Below are positions 47,111-59,589 of a DNA stretch of 64,000 nt, in pieces; the first letter of the stretch is position 1, and every line of letters starts with the position of its first letter. The stretch comes from Vombatus ursinus. Its lineage: Eukaryota > Chordata > Mammalia > Diprotodontia > Vombatidae. The stretch spans positions 69,377,183 to 69,441,182 of the forward strand of contig NW_020954576.1 in NCBI RefSeq assembly GCF_900497805.2, given 5' to 3'. Both the position numbers and the translations under genes were made by a program. The notes below the pieces were generated by a model. The model made no database searches. It was not told the origin of the DNA and saw nothing but the letters and a program-made list of their open reading frames with translations.

Positions 47111-48110
47111 ACAGACGCTGTTACAAACACATAGAAAGATACATACACATTGAATTAGATATTGAATGCCCCAACCCTTTACTTCCCGAATAAAGGAAGT
47201 AAAACCCTTATCTAAAAGAAAATTGACATACACAGAAGCATATTGCTTGCAACATTGAGAAGCAATAAGAGAAATTGCCATTGTTGTCCTAATTCTATCC
47301 AATTAGAAAGACTATGAAATAGAAATTATGGCAGTTTTCAATGGGAATGATAACTCCATCTTCCAAAGTATCCATAGAAAAATGTCTGTCCTACCTCATG
47401 ACATTTACCTTAGATTTTGGAAGCGTACTGCATGGTTCCTTGGCAAAAGAACTGATCTGAACCCAGAAGCCTAAATAATCAACTCTCTATACCCCAGTTC
47501 CCTCATCTGTAAAATAAGGGTATTGGATCTGATGACCTCAAAGTTCCATATAGTTTTAAATCTCTGATCCTATTATTTCTATAGAAGAAGGTAGCCCAAG
47601 ATATATGTGGTACTCTCAGGAATTAAATTCTAAAGCCAAAACAAAAACAATTGCACTGAGGAGGAAAAGGGGTGAGTTTTCTAAAAGAATTAATATGAAT
47701 CCACAGGGAACACATTAATCAGTTTTAACTTCTAAAAACTCATACAAAGGAGGTAAATAAGAATGGAGGGAGCTAGAAGAAGGAAGATGAAGGGATCTTG
47801 ATATAGTAATGAAGACCAATCAAAGAGTTAGAGGGAGAGCCAAATCCTACCTGATACTGTGGCTGTTCTGTTCTTTGGTACTTCAAAGGGCTAGCTATCA
47901 CTAGCCCTGGGCCAGTCCCACCTCCCTCCAATCTGCCACTCTCCACCATGGGCTCAAATAAATAAAAGATAGTAGAATCCACTAACATCATTACTGCCCA
48001 GAATAGCCCTCTCTGATGGAGAAATCTGATCTGCTAGACTGCAGCATCCATCTCTGGGTGGTCTTGCTTGCCATTATAATGACCTTTTTTCATAGGTATG
48101 ATTCACCAAC
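47111..48110. other. Mostly unassigned; MIR-like tail at about 47440-47575
   Basis: 'agttccctcatctgtaaaat' near 47490 and 'gatgacctcaaagttcc' are a MIR/THER-like 3' half on the plus strand. I see nothing else. Confidence 0.5.
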
Positions 48111-48117
48111 ACATCCA

Positions 48118-48390
48118 ATCCAATAAACATTTATTAAACACCAACGATGTGTCAGGAACTGTGCTAAGTACTAGGGATGCAATTAATAAAAAAAAAAGAA
48201 AGATAGCCTTCTTTCAAGGAACTTACAATGTAATGGGAGTGGAAGTGGGGAGGCAGCTCAAAAAGAGTCAGGAAATTGGGAGTGAGGGAAACAGGACACT
48301 ACGGGGCATCTTGTTCCGGGGAGCTGAAAACAGATCAAAAGAGAGTGTCTATCCTAGAGAATCAGGTAAAAAATAACTTGAAATAGTGAA
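48118..48390 (-). mobile_element. L2 tail (reverse complement)
   Basis: 'aataaacatttattaaacacc', 'tcaggaactgtgctaagtac' and 'ttcaaggaacttacaatg' follow reversed L2 order. Confidence 0.78.
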
Positions 48391-48394
48391 CAAA

Positions 48395-50440
48395 TTTGGC
48401 AAAGTTGCAGGATACAAAATAAACCCACATAAATCATGAGCATTTTTATATATTACTAACAAAACCCAACAACAAGAGATAGAAGAGAAATTTAATTTGA
48501 AGTTACTGTAGACATTACAAAATGTCTACCTGACAAAACAAACTCAGAAACTATACGAACACAATTACAAAACACTTTTCATACAAATAAAGTCAGGCCT
48601 AAATAATTGGAAAAAAAACATCAGTTGCTCATGGGTATGCCAAGTTAATATAATAAAAATGACAATTCTACCTAAGCTAATTTACTTATTCAGTGCCATA
48701 CCAATCAAACTACCAAAAATTATTTTATAGAACTAGAAAAAAACAACAATAAGATTCATCTGGAAGAACAAAATATCCAAATTATGAAAGAAATTAATGA
48801 AAAGAAATGCAAGGGAAGGTGGCCTACCTATACCAGACATTAAATTGCATTATAAAGCAGCAATCATCAAAACTACTTGGTAAAGAAATAGAGTGGTGAA
48901 TCAGTGGAATAGGTCAGGTATGCAAGACACAATAGTCAATGACTATAGCAATCTACTATTTGATAAATCCAAAGACTTCAGCCTCTGGGATAAGAACTCA
49001 CTATTGAATAAAAACTACTGGGAAAACTGTAAAATAGTACGGCAGAAACAAGGCATAAACCACTATCTTACACACTATACCAAGATAAAGTCAAAATGGG
49101 TACAAGATATAGATATGAAGACTGATATTATAAGCAAACTAGGAGAGCAAGGAATAGTTTACCTATTAGATCTGTGGAGAAGGGAAGAATTTATGACCAA
49201 ACAAGAGATAAGAGAACATTATGAAATGCAAAATGGATGAGTTTGATTACATTAAACTGAAAAGTTTTTACACAAAAAAGTCAATGCAACCAAGATTAGA
49301 AGTGAAACAGAAAGCTAGGAAACATTTTTTTAGATCTAGTTTCACTGACAAAGGCCTCATTTCTAAGATATATAGAGAACTGAATCAAATTTATAAGAAT
49401 ACAAGACATTCCCCTATTGAGAAATGGTCAAAAATATGAACAGGCAGTTTTCAGAGGAAGAAATTAAACCTATCTATTGTCATTTGAAAAAATGCTCTAA
49501 ACCACTATTGATTAGAGAAATGCAAATCAAAACAACTCTGAGGTACCACATCACACCTATCAGATTGACTAATTTGGAAAAAAAAGGAAAATAATAAGTG
49601 TTAAAGAAGATGTGGGAAAATTGGAACACAAATGTATTGTTGGTGAGTTGTGAAATGATCCAACCATTCTGGAGAGCAATTTCTAACTATGCCCAAAGGG
49701 CTATAAAATTGTGCATACCCTTTGACCCAGCAATATCACTTCTAGGGTCTATATCCCAAAGAGATCATAAAAACAGGAAAAGGACCAATATGTAGAAAGA
49801 TATTTATAGCAGCTCTTTCTGTGGTGGCAAAGAATTGGAAATTGAGGGGATGCCCATCAATTGGGGAATGGCTGAACAAGATGTGGTATATGAATGTAAT
49901 GGAATACTATTGTGCTGTAAGAAATAATGAGTAGATGGACTTCAGAAAAACCTGGAAAGTCTTATATGAACTGATGCTAAGTGAAATGAGTAGAACCAGG
50001 AGAACACTGTACACAGTAACAGCTACATTGTACGATGACTGACTTTGATAGACAGCTCTTCTCAGTAATGGAAGGATCTAAGACAAATCCAAAAGACTCA
50101 CAATGGAAAATACTATCCACACCCAGAGAAAGAACTTAGGAGTCTGAATGAAGATGGAAGCATACTATTTGCTGTCCTTTTCTTTTGTTGTTTTGTTTTG
50201 TTTCTTCTTTCTCATAGTTCTTCCCATTAGTTCTAATTCTTCTTTACATCATGACTAATGTGAAAATATGTTTAATATGAATGTATAAGTATGGCCTATA
50301 TCAGATTGTATACCATCTTGGGGAAGTGGGAGGAGAAAGAGTGGGAGAAAATTTAAAATTCAAAATCTTATGGAAGTGAATGTTGAAATTAAAACTAAAT
50401 AATTATTTTAAAAAGTAAATAAAATAAAAAGAGAATATCT
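48395..50440 (+). mobile_element. L1 LINE, ORF2 C-terminal third and 3' UTR
   Basis: Forward frames 48893-49240 (LWDKNSLLNKNYWENCK), 49221-49439 and 49598-49795 (MIQPFWRAISNYAQRAIKL and IPFDPAISLLG) are L1 ORF2 downstream of the RT catalytic box. The 3' UTR ends near 50440 in AT-rich sequence. 5'-truncated, with a few frameshifts. One of the best preserved L1 ends here, useful as a reference for the minus-strand copies. Confidence 0.92.
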
Positions 50441-50588
50441 AGCTTGCTTCAGAATGGCAAGAGTCCTCTGGTTTGATGTTTTCTTGACAGAAAAGTATAT
50501 TTTTTCAATAGTACAAAATATGAATTTAAAAAAAAGAAACTAAAAGAAAAGTAGAACCTCTCAGATACTTATAATCTATCCATTGATC

Positions 50589-50775
50589 AGATTTTTACAA
50601 TCTAGCCAATAGCTCACAGACGCTCAGATTCCTTAAGAGTCTGGGTAATATGGTGGATCTTTAATAAACCTTGTCTTTGGCTGAAAGAAGGCTTGGGTTG
50701 AACTCTTTTGGGCAGGACCCGCATGTCATGATCTTGGGGTCCCAGCACCCCTAAACCTCTAGACCTCATCATATG
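50589..50775 (+). repeat. ERV R-U5 (left terminal copy)
   Basis: R with its poly-A signal is followed by U5-like sequence (tgaactcttttgggcagg onward). A possible primer-binding site lies near 50774-50791. It resembles a tRNA-Lys type site but is diverged, so the tRNA type is uncertain. Confidence 0.65.
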
Positions 50776-51229
50776 GCTCCCTACATGGGGAAAAACTGCC
50801 TAATACCAAGCTTCTCAGCAGCCAAGATTGGAAAGTACATAAGCCTCCCCTCTCCCCCTAATCCCTTTCTTGCCCTGCAATTGGGTGGATTTCCAAGCAA
50901 CTAGGAAGGCTTGGCTTGGAGGCGCTTTTCAGGCCTGACCTCTCAGGTCCCATTAGTTCAGACAGCCATGAGGTTGTCTCAAACTCAGTCTGACGCTCTC
51001 AGGCTCTCGGTCCAGTGGTACTGTTCAAGGCCATGGACCTGGCACACCTTCTAACCGGAAGTGTAGGCCCAATCCTCTCAATTCTCTCTGTACTAGGGAA
51101 TTGGGAAAACTTGGGTACCTTTTTGGGCTTTTGGTTTTTTGTTTGTTTCCCCAGGTTTATTCCCAAATCCTCCTTTAAGGAGGGAGGGACTTCTAGCCCC
51201 CATGCCCACAAAGGGTCAATCCTCTTCAA

Positions 51230-52565
51230 TTCCCTGAAGATTTGCCTTTGGGCTATCTTTTACAAAATTGGGAAAAATTTAATTTCTCTGAAGAACTAAA
51301 AAAGAAAAGGTTGGTGTTCTTTTGCAACACTGTTTGGCCTCAATATCACCTGGAAAATTATGAGTCATGGCCCATTTTGGGGATGTTACAGCAACATACT
51401 CTCCAAGTTAAAAAGATATTTTAGCAAAGAAGGAAAATGGATGGAGATTCCCTACACAATGACTTTTGTGGAACTTTTTGGGGATCCCATTCTCAGAAAA
51501 GATTATAGGATGCCTGTAGCTACAGCTGCCTCACAAATGGGGAATGGGGATCAAATAGACTTTTTGGATGACCCTCTTATGACCCCCAGTACTAGATCAC
51601 CCCCCTCTTCCCATCCTCTGTTAATACCACCTCCCCAGCTCCTATCTCCGCCCCATTCTCCCCTGACTCTCCCTGTTTCCCATGTCCCCCCTCTTGTTTT
51701 TCCTTCTTTTTTTCCTCTAGCCTACTTCCTTTCATATTCTGCCTGGTTCACTTTCCATATATTCTACCCTGCATTTCCTCCTCAGGCCACTGTGGTAGAG
51801 GGGACCTCTACTCAGGCTTTTGACAAGGGCCTTGCCTCCACACCTCCTCCCCAGCCCCTTTACCCTGAAGCAAGGACTACTCAGGCTCCAGTCTTGGTGG
51901 TGTCTCCTCCCCTGACCCGTCCTCCTCCTCTGGTGCCAGTTGATTTTTTCCCTTGCCAGCCAGATCCCCTGGCTTTGCAGTCCAGTTCAGCCAGCATTCC
52001 TCAGTCCCTCACCCACAAGAAGGCACAAGAAGTGGGACTTCCTATCTCCCTTCCTCCCTAACCCAAGTTCCCACAGTGTCTTCAGGGCTTTTTCCCCTAA
52101 GGGCAGTCCTGTCTCACCTAATGGGATAATTAGGGTGCATGTTTCATTTCCGTTTCAGACCTCATTCAGGTCAAAGATTAACTGGGGCAATACTCAGAAG
52201 ATCCCTCTAAGTTTACTGAGGGCTCTAAGGATGTGTTCCTACAACTTGAGCTTTCTTGGGATGATCTGCATATCCTCTTCTCCACCTGTGTACCACTGAG
52301 GAGAAAAGGAGAATCTGGGAACAAGCAGAAAAATTTGGGGACCATTTGGCTAGCCCACAAAATACCCTCCAGGAACAGCTGCTGTTCCCCCTAGTGACCC
52401 AGGATGAGATTATCAAAAGAGTGAGGATAGGGGAAAGAGAGACTATATGGTAATTTGCCTGTTAGAAGGCATTTCAAAAGCAAGTGAATTTTCAAAAAAT
52501 TAAAATTACTCAGGGATTCTCCTTGAATTCTCCCACTTGATCGAAAAGGTCTCTGGTACTCTCCT
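51230..52565 (+). pseudogene. ERV gag-related region (fossil)
   Basis: Matrix-like blocks (WPQYHLENYESWP and GKWMEIPY) match class I ERV gag such as the HERV-W/H groups. They are followed by a long proline-rich linker (about 51570-52050), then capsid-like sequence up to about 52560. The region is broken, and no protease or pol follows. Confidence 0.72.
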
Positions 52566-52569
52566 GAGG

Positions 52570-52923
52570 CCATAATCCCATCTACTGGCCTTTCATTGTG
52601 GCTATGTCTAATCTCCCAATTCTTTGTTACCCTTAACCTAGCATAGCCCTATAGCCCCCAGCCACTTCCCACTCTTAATCCTAGCTAGGCTCTATTCTCC
52701 CCTGGCCACCTGGTACTTGTCCCTGACTTTCTATTACCTCACAGTCCCAGCAGACTACTTGGCCACTCCTAGATCTCTCCCATAGTCTTTCTGTATATAA
52801 AGTCCATCTTGTCTCCATTAAGGTGCACAGATTTTTACAATCTAGACAATAGCTCACAGATGTTCAGATTCCTTAAGAGTCTGGCTAATATGGCAGATCT
52901 TTAATAAACCTTGTCTTTGGCTG
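52570..52923 (+). repeat. ERV U3-R (right terminal copy)
   Basis: C/T-rich U3 with a TATA box about 30 bases before the start of R. R matches the left copy closely but not perfectly, so some time has passed since insertion. Confidence 0.68.
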
Positions 52924-52932
52924 AAAAAAAAA

Positions 52933-54540
52933 AGTACAACCTCCATCTCAGATGACTAATCTTCTGATGTTTATAGACAGATATAATAAAAGGAAAGCAA
53001 TACATATTCTTCCAATTATTTTTATTGAAGGATGAATCAATAGAACCTTCTCAAGATTTGTCATCTTGCTAAAGAAGATAGAGAAGTGAGCTTAATGATG
53101 ATATAGTTAAATGGATTTGAATCAACCTCAAAGAGAAACAGATCCCTATAGGCAGTACATTAATTTAGAAAACTACAAATTAAGATTATCTATGTTGTAT
53201 TTGTATTTATTTTGCTAAACATTTCCCAATTACATTTAATCTGGTTTGGGCCTCACTCTCCTCACACTCAGGAAAAAAGTATTCTTTAATATGTCATTAT
53301 TTTAGGAAGAACAAATTATGCTAGGTCAACCTTACTCCCTTTTTTTTTATGGAGTTTACTAAATTTGTAAGTCAAGGAACTGCTGTCATTATATATTTCA
53401 CCTAGATTCTCTCCAACCATTTGATGAAGATTTTTATGCTATTTTTTTTGCAGAGAAAGATGAAAAAAGATGAGAGATATAGAATAGAGGAATTCATTTA
53501 GCTTGATTTAGTATTGGATAATTGGATAGACAGAAAGCATAATCATGAATATTCAATGGAAGTAGGTCTTTGATGGAATGTTCTAGAGGTATGTCATTCA
53601 TCCTATGTTATTCAACATTTTTATATATTATTTAGATGAAGGCAGATATAGCAGGTTTTCAATTTTTCATACGGCATAAATCTGAGAGGGATTGACATTA
53701 TGTTGTATACAAAAACGCTCAACAGTCTAGAACAATGACCTGAATCTAGTAAGATGAAACGTAAAATATAGAAAGGTTAAATGTAAAGTTCTATATTTGT
53801 CTTCAAAATTCAACAACACAATTATAGAATTGAGGAAAGTTAACTGAACACTGAGTTATCTGAAAAAATATTTGGCACAATGGGCTACAAGGTCAAAATA
53901 ACTTAACAATATGACATGGTAGACAAAAAAAGCTAACATTATTATAAAGAGGCTTATTATTCAAAACAACAGAGGTCATACTCCACCTTGGTCCATCAAA
54001 TTATTGAGTTCAGTTTTAGATGAAAGTGACCAGGACAGTCAGAGAATTTGAAACCATGCAGTATATGGGTCAGTAAAAAGAACTAGAGGTATTCCTTCTT
54101 CTCAAGGGCACATAGTAGCATGTATTTAAAGTACTATCATGTATAAAGTATTGTCATGTATTTAAACTACTGTCATGGTTAGATTTGTTTTGCTTGTCCA
54201 CGAAGGGCTAAGCAAGCAGCAGAGGCAAATTTGGGTTTTCTTTGAGGAAATCTGAACTGTTAGAGCTATCTAAAAGTAGAATGAGTTTCATCTAGAGGTA
54301 TCAGATTCCCCATCATTCAGGATTTTATCAAAAAGTAAATGAGTATTTGTATATATGTAGAGTGTATTTCTATTTTAGTTCTCAAGTCCCTTCCAAACCT
54401 AAGCTCTTTGACTTCCATTTATGTATTTTAGTAGTTTAATCACAGTTCATAGCATTGTGAAGCCAAATAACCTTTCACAGGCCTACTTAATTTAAATGAA
54501 TTAAAGACTTAAACACTTTTTCAATCTCCTACATTTTAAT
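52933..54540. other. No feature recognised
   Basis: AT-rich with no confident gene or repeat family. Confidence 0.4.
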
Positions 54541-54549
54541 AAATATATC

Positions 54550-55080
54550 CACATATCTTCATTGGCATTTCAAACTCATTATGTTCCCCTAAATCTGTCC
54601 CCACCTTCAAACTTCCGTATTTCAATCAAGGGCACCACTTTAATTTCAGAAATCCAGATTCTCAGCTTCAAAATCATCATTGACTCATCCCTCTCCCTCA
54701 CTTCCATGTTCAATAAGTTGTTAAAGCACATCAATTCTACCTTTAACACACCGCTCACATACCTCCTCCCTCCCTCCATATGCAATGCCACTAGCATACA
54801 TCAATTTTTCAGCATTTGTCAGTTGGACTTTTGTAATAACTTCCTAAGTATTCTCTGTGCCTTGTCTCTACTCTTCTAATCCATTTTCCACACAGTTATC
54901 AAAATTTTTTTTCTTAATGTACAGGTCTGACATATCAATCTCCTGTTCAATACTCTTGCCCCATTATATTTGAGGTAATATATGAAGTCCTTTGTCTAGT
55001 ATGTGAGTCTAACCTACCTTTCTAAGTTTATTTTAAGCTATTGTCTGGTCCCCCATCTTCCCACACCCCCATCAAATTTG
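54550..55080 (+). mobile_element. L2 LINE 3' region
   Basis: 'tcattgactcatccctctccc', 'gtcagttggacttttgtaataac', 'acaggtctgacatatcaatc' and 'ctaacctacctttctaag' are in L2 order. The 105-codon plus-strand frame lies in it and is not a gene. Confidence 0.78.
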
Positions 55081-56288
55081 TTTGCAGATAAAATGGACTA
55101 CTAACTATCTTCTGAATTTCAAATACTATCTCCTGATTTCGTGTCTTCATATAGTCAACCTTCAAAATTGAATGAAGAAACAAAGGACAATTGGAGTGAA
55201 TAATTTAGAGGCACTTGCTAGATGATGTACTATCTTTCCTATTTTAGCTTTAACCTGCTGCCTACACTTTCCCCAAACACACAGAGTGGCAACCACTGTC
55301 TTGTGATTTCTGTTAGATAAGGAATCTTGGTTCCACAGTATTAGTAATGGGGGTCTTGGAGTCTTGTCAACACTGACAATCCAGAAGGCCAAAGACAGTG
55401 GGCATTTGAGTGGAATGTGTACGAAAATCCTCTCTACTTACCCACCTGCTTAATCTCCCACTCTTCAGGGATCATGAAGCCCCATTCAGCACAACATGAT
55501 GTTTAATTATGTTAAAAAACCCCAAAGTGAGGAGTCACCCATGCCACCTATATGGCTATGGCATAGAGCTAAGACCAGAAGCCTAAGTCCCCATTGGATA
55601 TATCTACAACCTATTAAACCAAATTATAATACACATTATAAGAATTCATTGATATGCAAAAGGCAATCCAGTAAGCCACCTTTCTCACCAGGGCCCAAGT
55701 ATTGTTCAATAAAAAGAAAAATTGAAAAGATTAAACTCTATATTGGTTAATAGGAACTTAATGCCTCCAATATTGGTGACTAAAATCTACATTCATCCAT
55801 GCCTGTGCCTGCTGATCCCCAACTTACTGGAACAGGTCCACCGGGATTTTATTTTTACCAAGCTATACTGTCATGAGGTACATGCTACTAAATGCTCAAC
55901 AGCTGTCTTCTTAAAAAATGTATACATAACACACTTTTAAGTTAATATGCATTGCTAATACTTTCATAAATCTAGACCATCAACAAAACAGTACATCAAA
56001 CCCTGATTTGTAGTGGATATCCAGGGCATATAAATTCCCACACTGAAAATTTAGCAAAGATTTTGTTGTTTCAAGCTGGCTCCAGCACATCCCTGAATAT
56101 ATAAATCAATACGGATCATGAAGAGGAATTCAATTCAATTTTCATTTATACATTTCATTATACAATCACAGAACTATAGCTCTAAAACTAGAAGGAACTC
56201 AAATACCACCTACTCCAGAATGCCATCCCAGCACCCTCAGATGTTCTTGCTCTCTCTCAGGGTGCCATCCATATATGCTTTGTATATC
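55081..56288. other. No feature recognised
   Basis: Short frames (55496-55750, 55722-55940) show no known domain. Confidence 0.4.
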
Positions 56289-56289
<1 letters not shown>

Positions 56290-56348
<59 letters not shown>

Positions 56349-56392
56349 ATATAACATATATTATACATACACACACACACATACACATAATT
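56290..56392. repeat. (TA)n-(TG)n ... (CA)n inverted microsatellite
   Basis: About 22 bp of ta, then about 36 bp of tg, then 'tataacatatattata', then a ca run: the two arms can pair. Confidence 0.93.
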
Positions 56393-56394
56393 GT

Positions 56395-56490
56395 TTACTT
56401 ATCTCCTTCATTAAAATGTAAGGTCCTTGAAAGTAGGGATTTTTTTTTTTGCATTTGTTTGAATTTTCAGTGCTTAGTACATGGCCTGAC
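56395..56490 (+). mobile_element. L2 tail fragment
   Basis: 'aaaatgtaaggtccttgaaag', 'cagtgcttagtacatggcc'. Confidence 0.72.
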
Positions 56491-56504
56491 ATACTGCTGA
56501 CTTG

Positions 56505-56675
56505 ACTTGAGGAACCTTAGAAGTCATTTAATTCAACCTCTTTATTTTATACATGAAGATACTAAGAGAAGTTAAGTGACTTGCACAAGGTCATAGAGGT
56601 AATAAATGTCAGAACTGTGATTCAAAATGAAATTCTTGGCTGTACATTTAGTGTTCTGTTCATTGTCTCCCATAA
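56505..56675 (-). mobile_element. MIR/THER-like SINE
   Basis: 'gaaccttagaagtcatttaa', 'agaagttaagtgacttgcac', 'gttctgttcattgtctccc'. Confidence 0.7.
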
Positions 56676-56685
56676 TGCTTTGTTC

Positions 56686-56938
56686 TTCAGAAGTTTCAGT
56701 TGTGCCCAACTCTTCATGGCCCGATTTAGAGTTTTCTCAACAAAGATACTAAAATGGTTTGCTATTTCTTTAGAGCACCAAAGACAGATACAGATGAGGA
56801 CACTGAAACAAACAGGGTTAAGTGACTTATCTAGGGTCATATAGCTAGTAAGTGTTTGATCCAGATTTGAACTCATGAAGATGAATCTTCCTGATTCCAG
56901 GCCTGGTACTCAATCCACTGTATCACCTAGCTGAGCCC
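56686..56938 (-). mobile_element. CORE-SINE, long form
   Basis: 'gtttcagttgtgcccaactc', 'gttaagtgacttatctaggg', 'tttgaactcatgaagatgaa', 'tatcacctagctgagcccc'. Confidence 0.88.
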
Positions 56939-57019
56939 CCACCCCATGCCTACTCCACAGCAAGGCATGCTGAGAATGAGATCAATTCTAGACATGGAAA
57001 AGAGACCACAAATGTCATA

Positions 57020-57150
57020 AGTTCATGGATTCATTGTGAGTTCCTAAAGGGCAATGTTATTTTCTTTTGCCTTTCTTTATATTTCCAGTACTTAGTATAG
57101 TGTCTGCAACATAGTAGGCATTTAATACACGCGTATTGATTAATCACTGA
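57020..57150 (+). mobile_element. L2 tail
   Basis: 'tcctaaagggcaatgttatt', 'cagtacttagtatagtgtctg', 'gtaggcatttaatacac'. Confidence 0.75.
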
Positions 57151-57154
57151 TTTA

Positions 57155-57345
57155 AAGCCGAAAAGGAAACTTAGAGATCATCGTCTATGCAAACTTCCTT
57201 ATTACATAGATGAGGAAACTGAGGCCAACAGGTTAAGTGACTTGCACAAGGTCTCACAGAGAGTAAACTACAGTCAGACTGTAAAACCTATTCCTCTGGC
57301 TCAAGAACCAACACTCTTATCTACTGCTTTCCAGGCATTACTTGT
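57155..57345 (-). mobile_element. MIR/THER-like SINE
   Basis: 'aaacttagagatcatcgtc', 'gatgaggaaactgaggccaa', 'gttaagtgacttgcacaagg', 'cactcttatctactgctttcc'. Confidence 0.78.
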
Positions 57346-58265
57346 AAGGAGGCTAGTATTCTACCAAAAAGTACATTGATCGTCACAACTTGGAGCACCT
57401 GTAGACAATTCTCAGACTCATTAAGTGGTCATTGTTATGATCTAAGTACAGCTCTTAAATTCATTAAACAGGAGATTATCAGAATTACCATACCATTTCT
57501 CTCTAACACAAGCCAAAGTACCTGATCTCAACCAAGGATGCTGGACCTATTAGATTGATGAAGTTAGAAAATGTTATTGCAATCTGACCTCAGTTGGATT
57601 TCATCCATCATACAGAGTGCATGCAATGAAGTGTTTGCTCATGACCCTTATATGTCTCTTTTCAGCTCAAATCAAAATATAATTAGTCACAGGACTTCAC
57701 AGAAGATATTTCTGAACATGAGAATTTCTAGAATCTCTACAGGTTGTTTTTATAATGGATGGATAATTTTTTCCAGTTCTTCTACTATCTATTTTTTGTA
57801 TAAAGGTTGAATTGCAGATCATTGTGTCAGGCAAGAGCCTTTAAGCCACCCTTATTCCTCACCACACTCATCTACTACTTAGCTCTACTAAGACAAGCCC
57901 AATCTCTTAAAATCTGCAATCCTGAACAGCACAATAGAAGACATGACAATGCTGTGCAGGACAGTGACTGCTACCCTTAGCCTAGTACAAGAAACATGTA
58001 ATCCATAGGAAAAAAAAGGCACATCACTCATTATTGTAGGGGCAGTGCCTAGTAGGGTGACAATGGTTCAGTCATTCTGAAATTTTAAAAAAAGGACAAA
58101 ACAAGATAGTAAGAGTCAAACTGTTCTATAGAAGGAGTCTTGGAATGTTCTCCCTCCTCATTCCTATCTTTTGCAGTCCCTAGGTCCTTTTAAGACAGTT
58201 AAAGAAACACCTTTCTTTCCGAGGCTCTTTCCTTTCCTGATCGTCCAGTGGAGATTCTCAGATAT
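57346..58265. other. No feature recognised
   Basis: AT-rich. The plus-strand frame at 57571 is without motif. Confidence 0.4.
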
Positions 58266-58269
58266 TGTT

Positions 58270-58440
58270 AAACAAGCAACAAGTATTCATTGAGCACTTA
58301 CTATGTGCCAGGCAATGTGACGAGAGCTGGGGATACAAAGAAAGAGAAAAAATACAAAAATAGTTTCTACCCTCAAGGAGCATATATTCCAATGAGGGAG
58401 ATAATATTTAAATAAATAGGTACATACAAGATATTTACAG
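58270..58440 (-). mobile_element. L2 tail (reverse complement)
   Basis: 'gtattcattgagcacttac', 'gtgccaggcaatgtgacgag', 'cctcaaggagcatatattcc'. Confidence 0.82.
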
Positions 58441-58559
58441 AGCAGAAAGAATGTAATCTTACAGAGAAAGTTTGCCTTTCTCTACTCTGTTGGTATCTTA
58501 TATCTACCCCACCTTTCAAAAGAACATAAGCTCCTAAAGGGCAGAGATGGTTTAAGCAA

Positions 58560-58700
58560 CTAATCAATCATTCAATAATTATTTTAGTGCTTGCTACATG
58601 CCAGGCACTGAAAATACAAAGAAAAAGCAAAGACAATCTCTGTCCTCAATTACATTTCAGGGAGGGAGACAATGAAATAAATAAGTACATGAAATTTTTT
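58560..58700 (-). mobile_element. L2 tail (reverse complement), second copy
   Basis: 'caataattattttagtgc', 'ctacatgccaggcactg', 'tgtcctcaattacatttc'. Confidence 0.75.
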
Positions 58701-58812
58701 TTAATCTTTATATTTCTAGAAGCTGGCATCTACACTGGCATATATTAGATGTTTGTTGAATTATAAAATTGTTGAATGGAGCTATCAAGGTCCATTTTTT
58801 TCTAAAATGTTG

Positions 58813-58888
58813 ACCATATATGTATGTGTGTGTATATATACATATGTGTGTGTATAAATATATATATATATAATATATATATATATAT
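58813..58888. repeat. TA/TG microsatellite
   Basis: Alternating tatg/tgtg/tata running directly into the MITE at 58889. Confidence 0.9.
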
Positions 58889-59223
58889 AGTTATCCTTTC
58901 CACATCACGACTTTCCCCATCAAGATTTTGATATATCGCAGGTCAGCAAAAGAAATTCAATTGTAATTTTTTGGAAGTTTTGCATAAATTGTAGATGACA
59001 CACAAACTCCAGCAGACAACACAGAAAAAAAATTCATAAACTCAGAAATGCATAAAATAAATGTATAGTGTTGTACAATATCTACATATTTTATCTTTTA
59101 ATATCATAATAATTCAGACTTCTTCTCTGGTACAAAGGGAGGGACAAAAAACTTTATGCAAATTTTCCACTTCACCAGGTCACTGCACTCTTAATTAACC
59201 CCTATGATGTGGAAGGGAAAACT
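58889..59223 (+). mobile_element. MITE (non-autonomous DNA transposon) with terminal inverted repeats
   Basis: The left end agttatcctttccacatc and the right end gatgtggaagggaaaact are inverted repeats (16 of 18 bases pair). The 335-bp element has no open frame of note. It sits in TA-rich sequence, so a TA or TATA target duplication cannot be told apart from the microsatellite. The strand is arbitrary and the superfamily unknown; Tc1/mariner-like is one possibility. Confidence 0.75.
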
Positions 59224-59589
59224 TATATACATGTACATATTTAGACAAACATATTTAATGAAGAAGAAAAAGAAGATGATGTGGGAGAAAGAAAAGGATG
59301 CACCTAAGATGGTATTTTATACTTGACATTATCCAAACACTGGGAAGGAAATTGACACTAGCATGCCCCTATGATACTGTGATTCTGTAAACCCTTTATT
59401 ATGGGCTTATTTAAGTAGTTTTAACTCAGATTATTCCTCTGAGGAGGGGCTATTTTGTTGACAACTCAAATTGCCTCTCCCCTTTATTAGCACAGGATCA
59501 ATTTTCTGAATAGGAAGTCATCTATTTGGAATGATGCCAAGTGTATTATGAAGATATCCTCAAACATCTCCCCACTGTCATGACAGAAT

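Larger units (their letters stand above)
50577..52932 (+). mobile_element. ERV fossil, class I (gamma-like), RNA-derived copy with gag region only
   Basis: A block containing the signal ttaataaaccttgtctttgg occurs at both ends (about 50589-50688 and 52828-52923). The left copy lacks U3 and goes on into U5, and the right copy is preceded by U3 with a TATA box (tatataaag near 52793) and followed at once by poly-A. This R-to-R plus poly-A plan is known for copies of retroviral RNA made by L1, as in many HERV-W loci. Similar sequence (aaaagtagaacct and aaaagtacaacct) flanks both sides. Only gag-related sequence is present, and pol and env are absent. It is broken, with several breaks, and is of moderate age. 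Confidence 0.78.
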
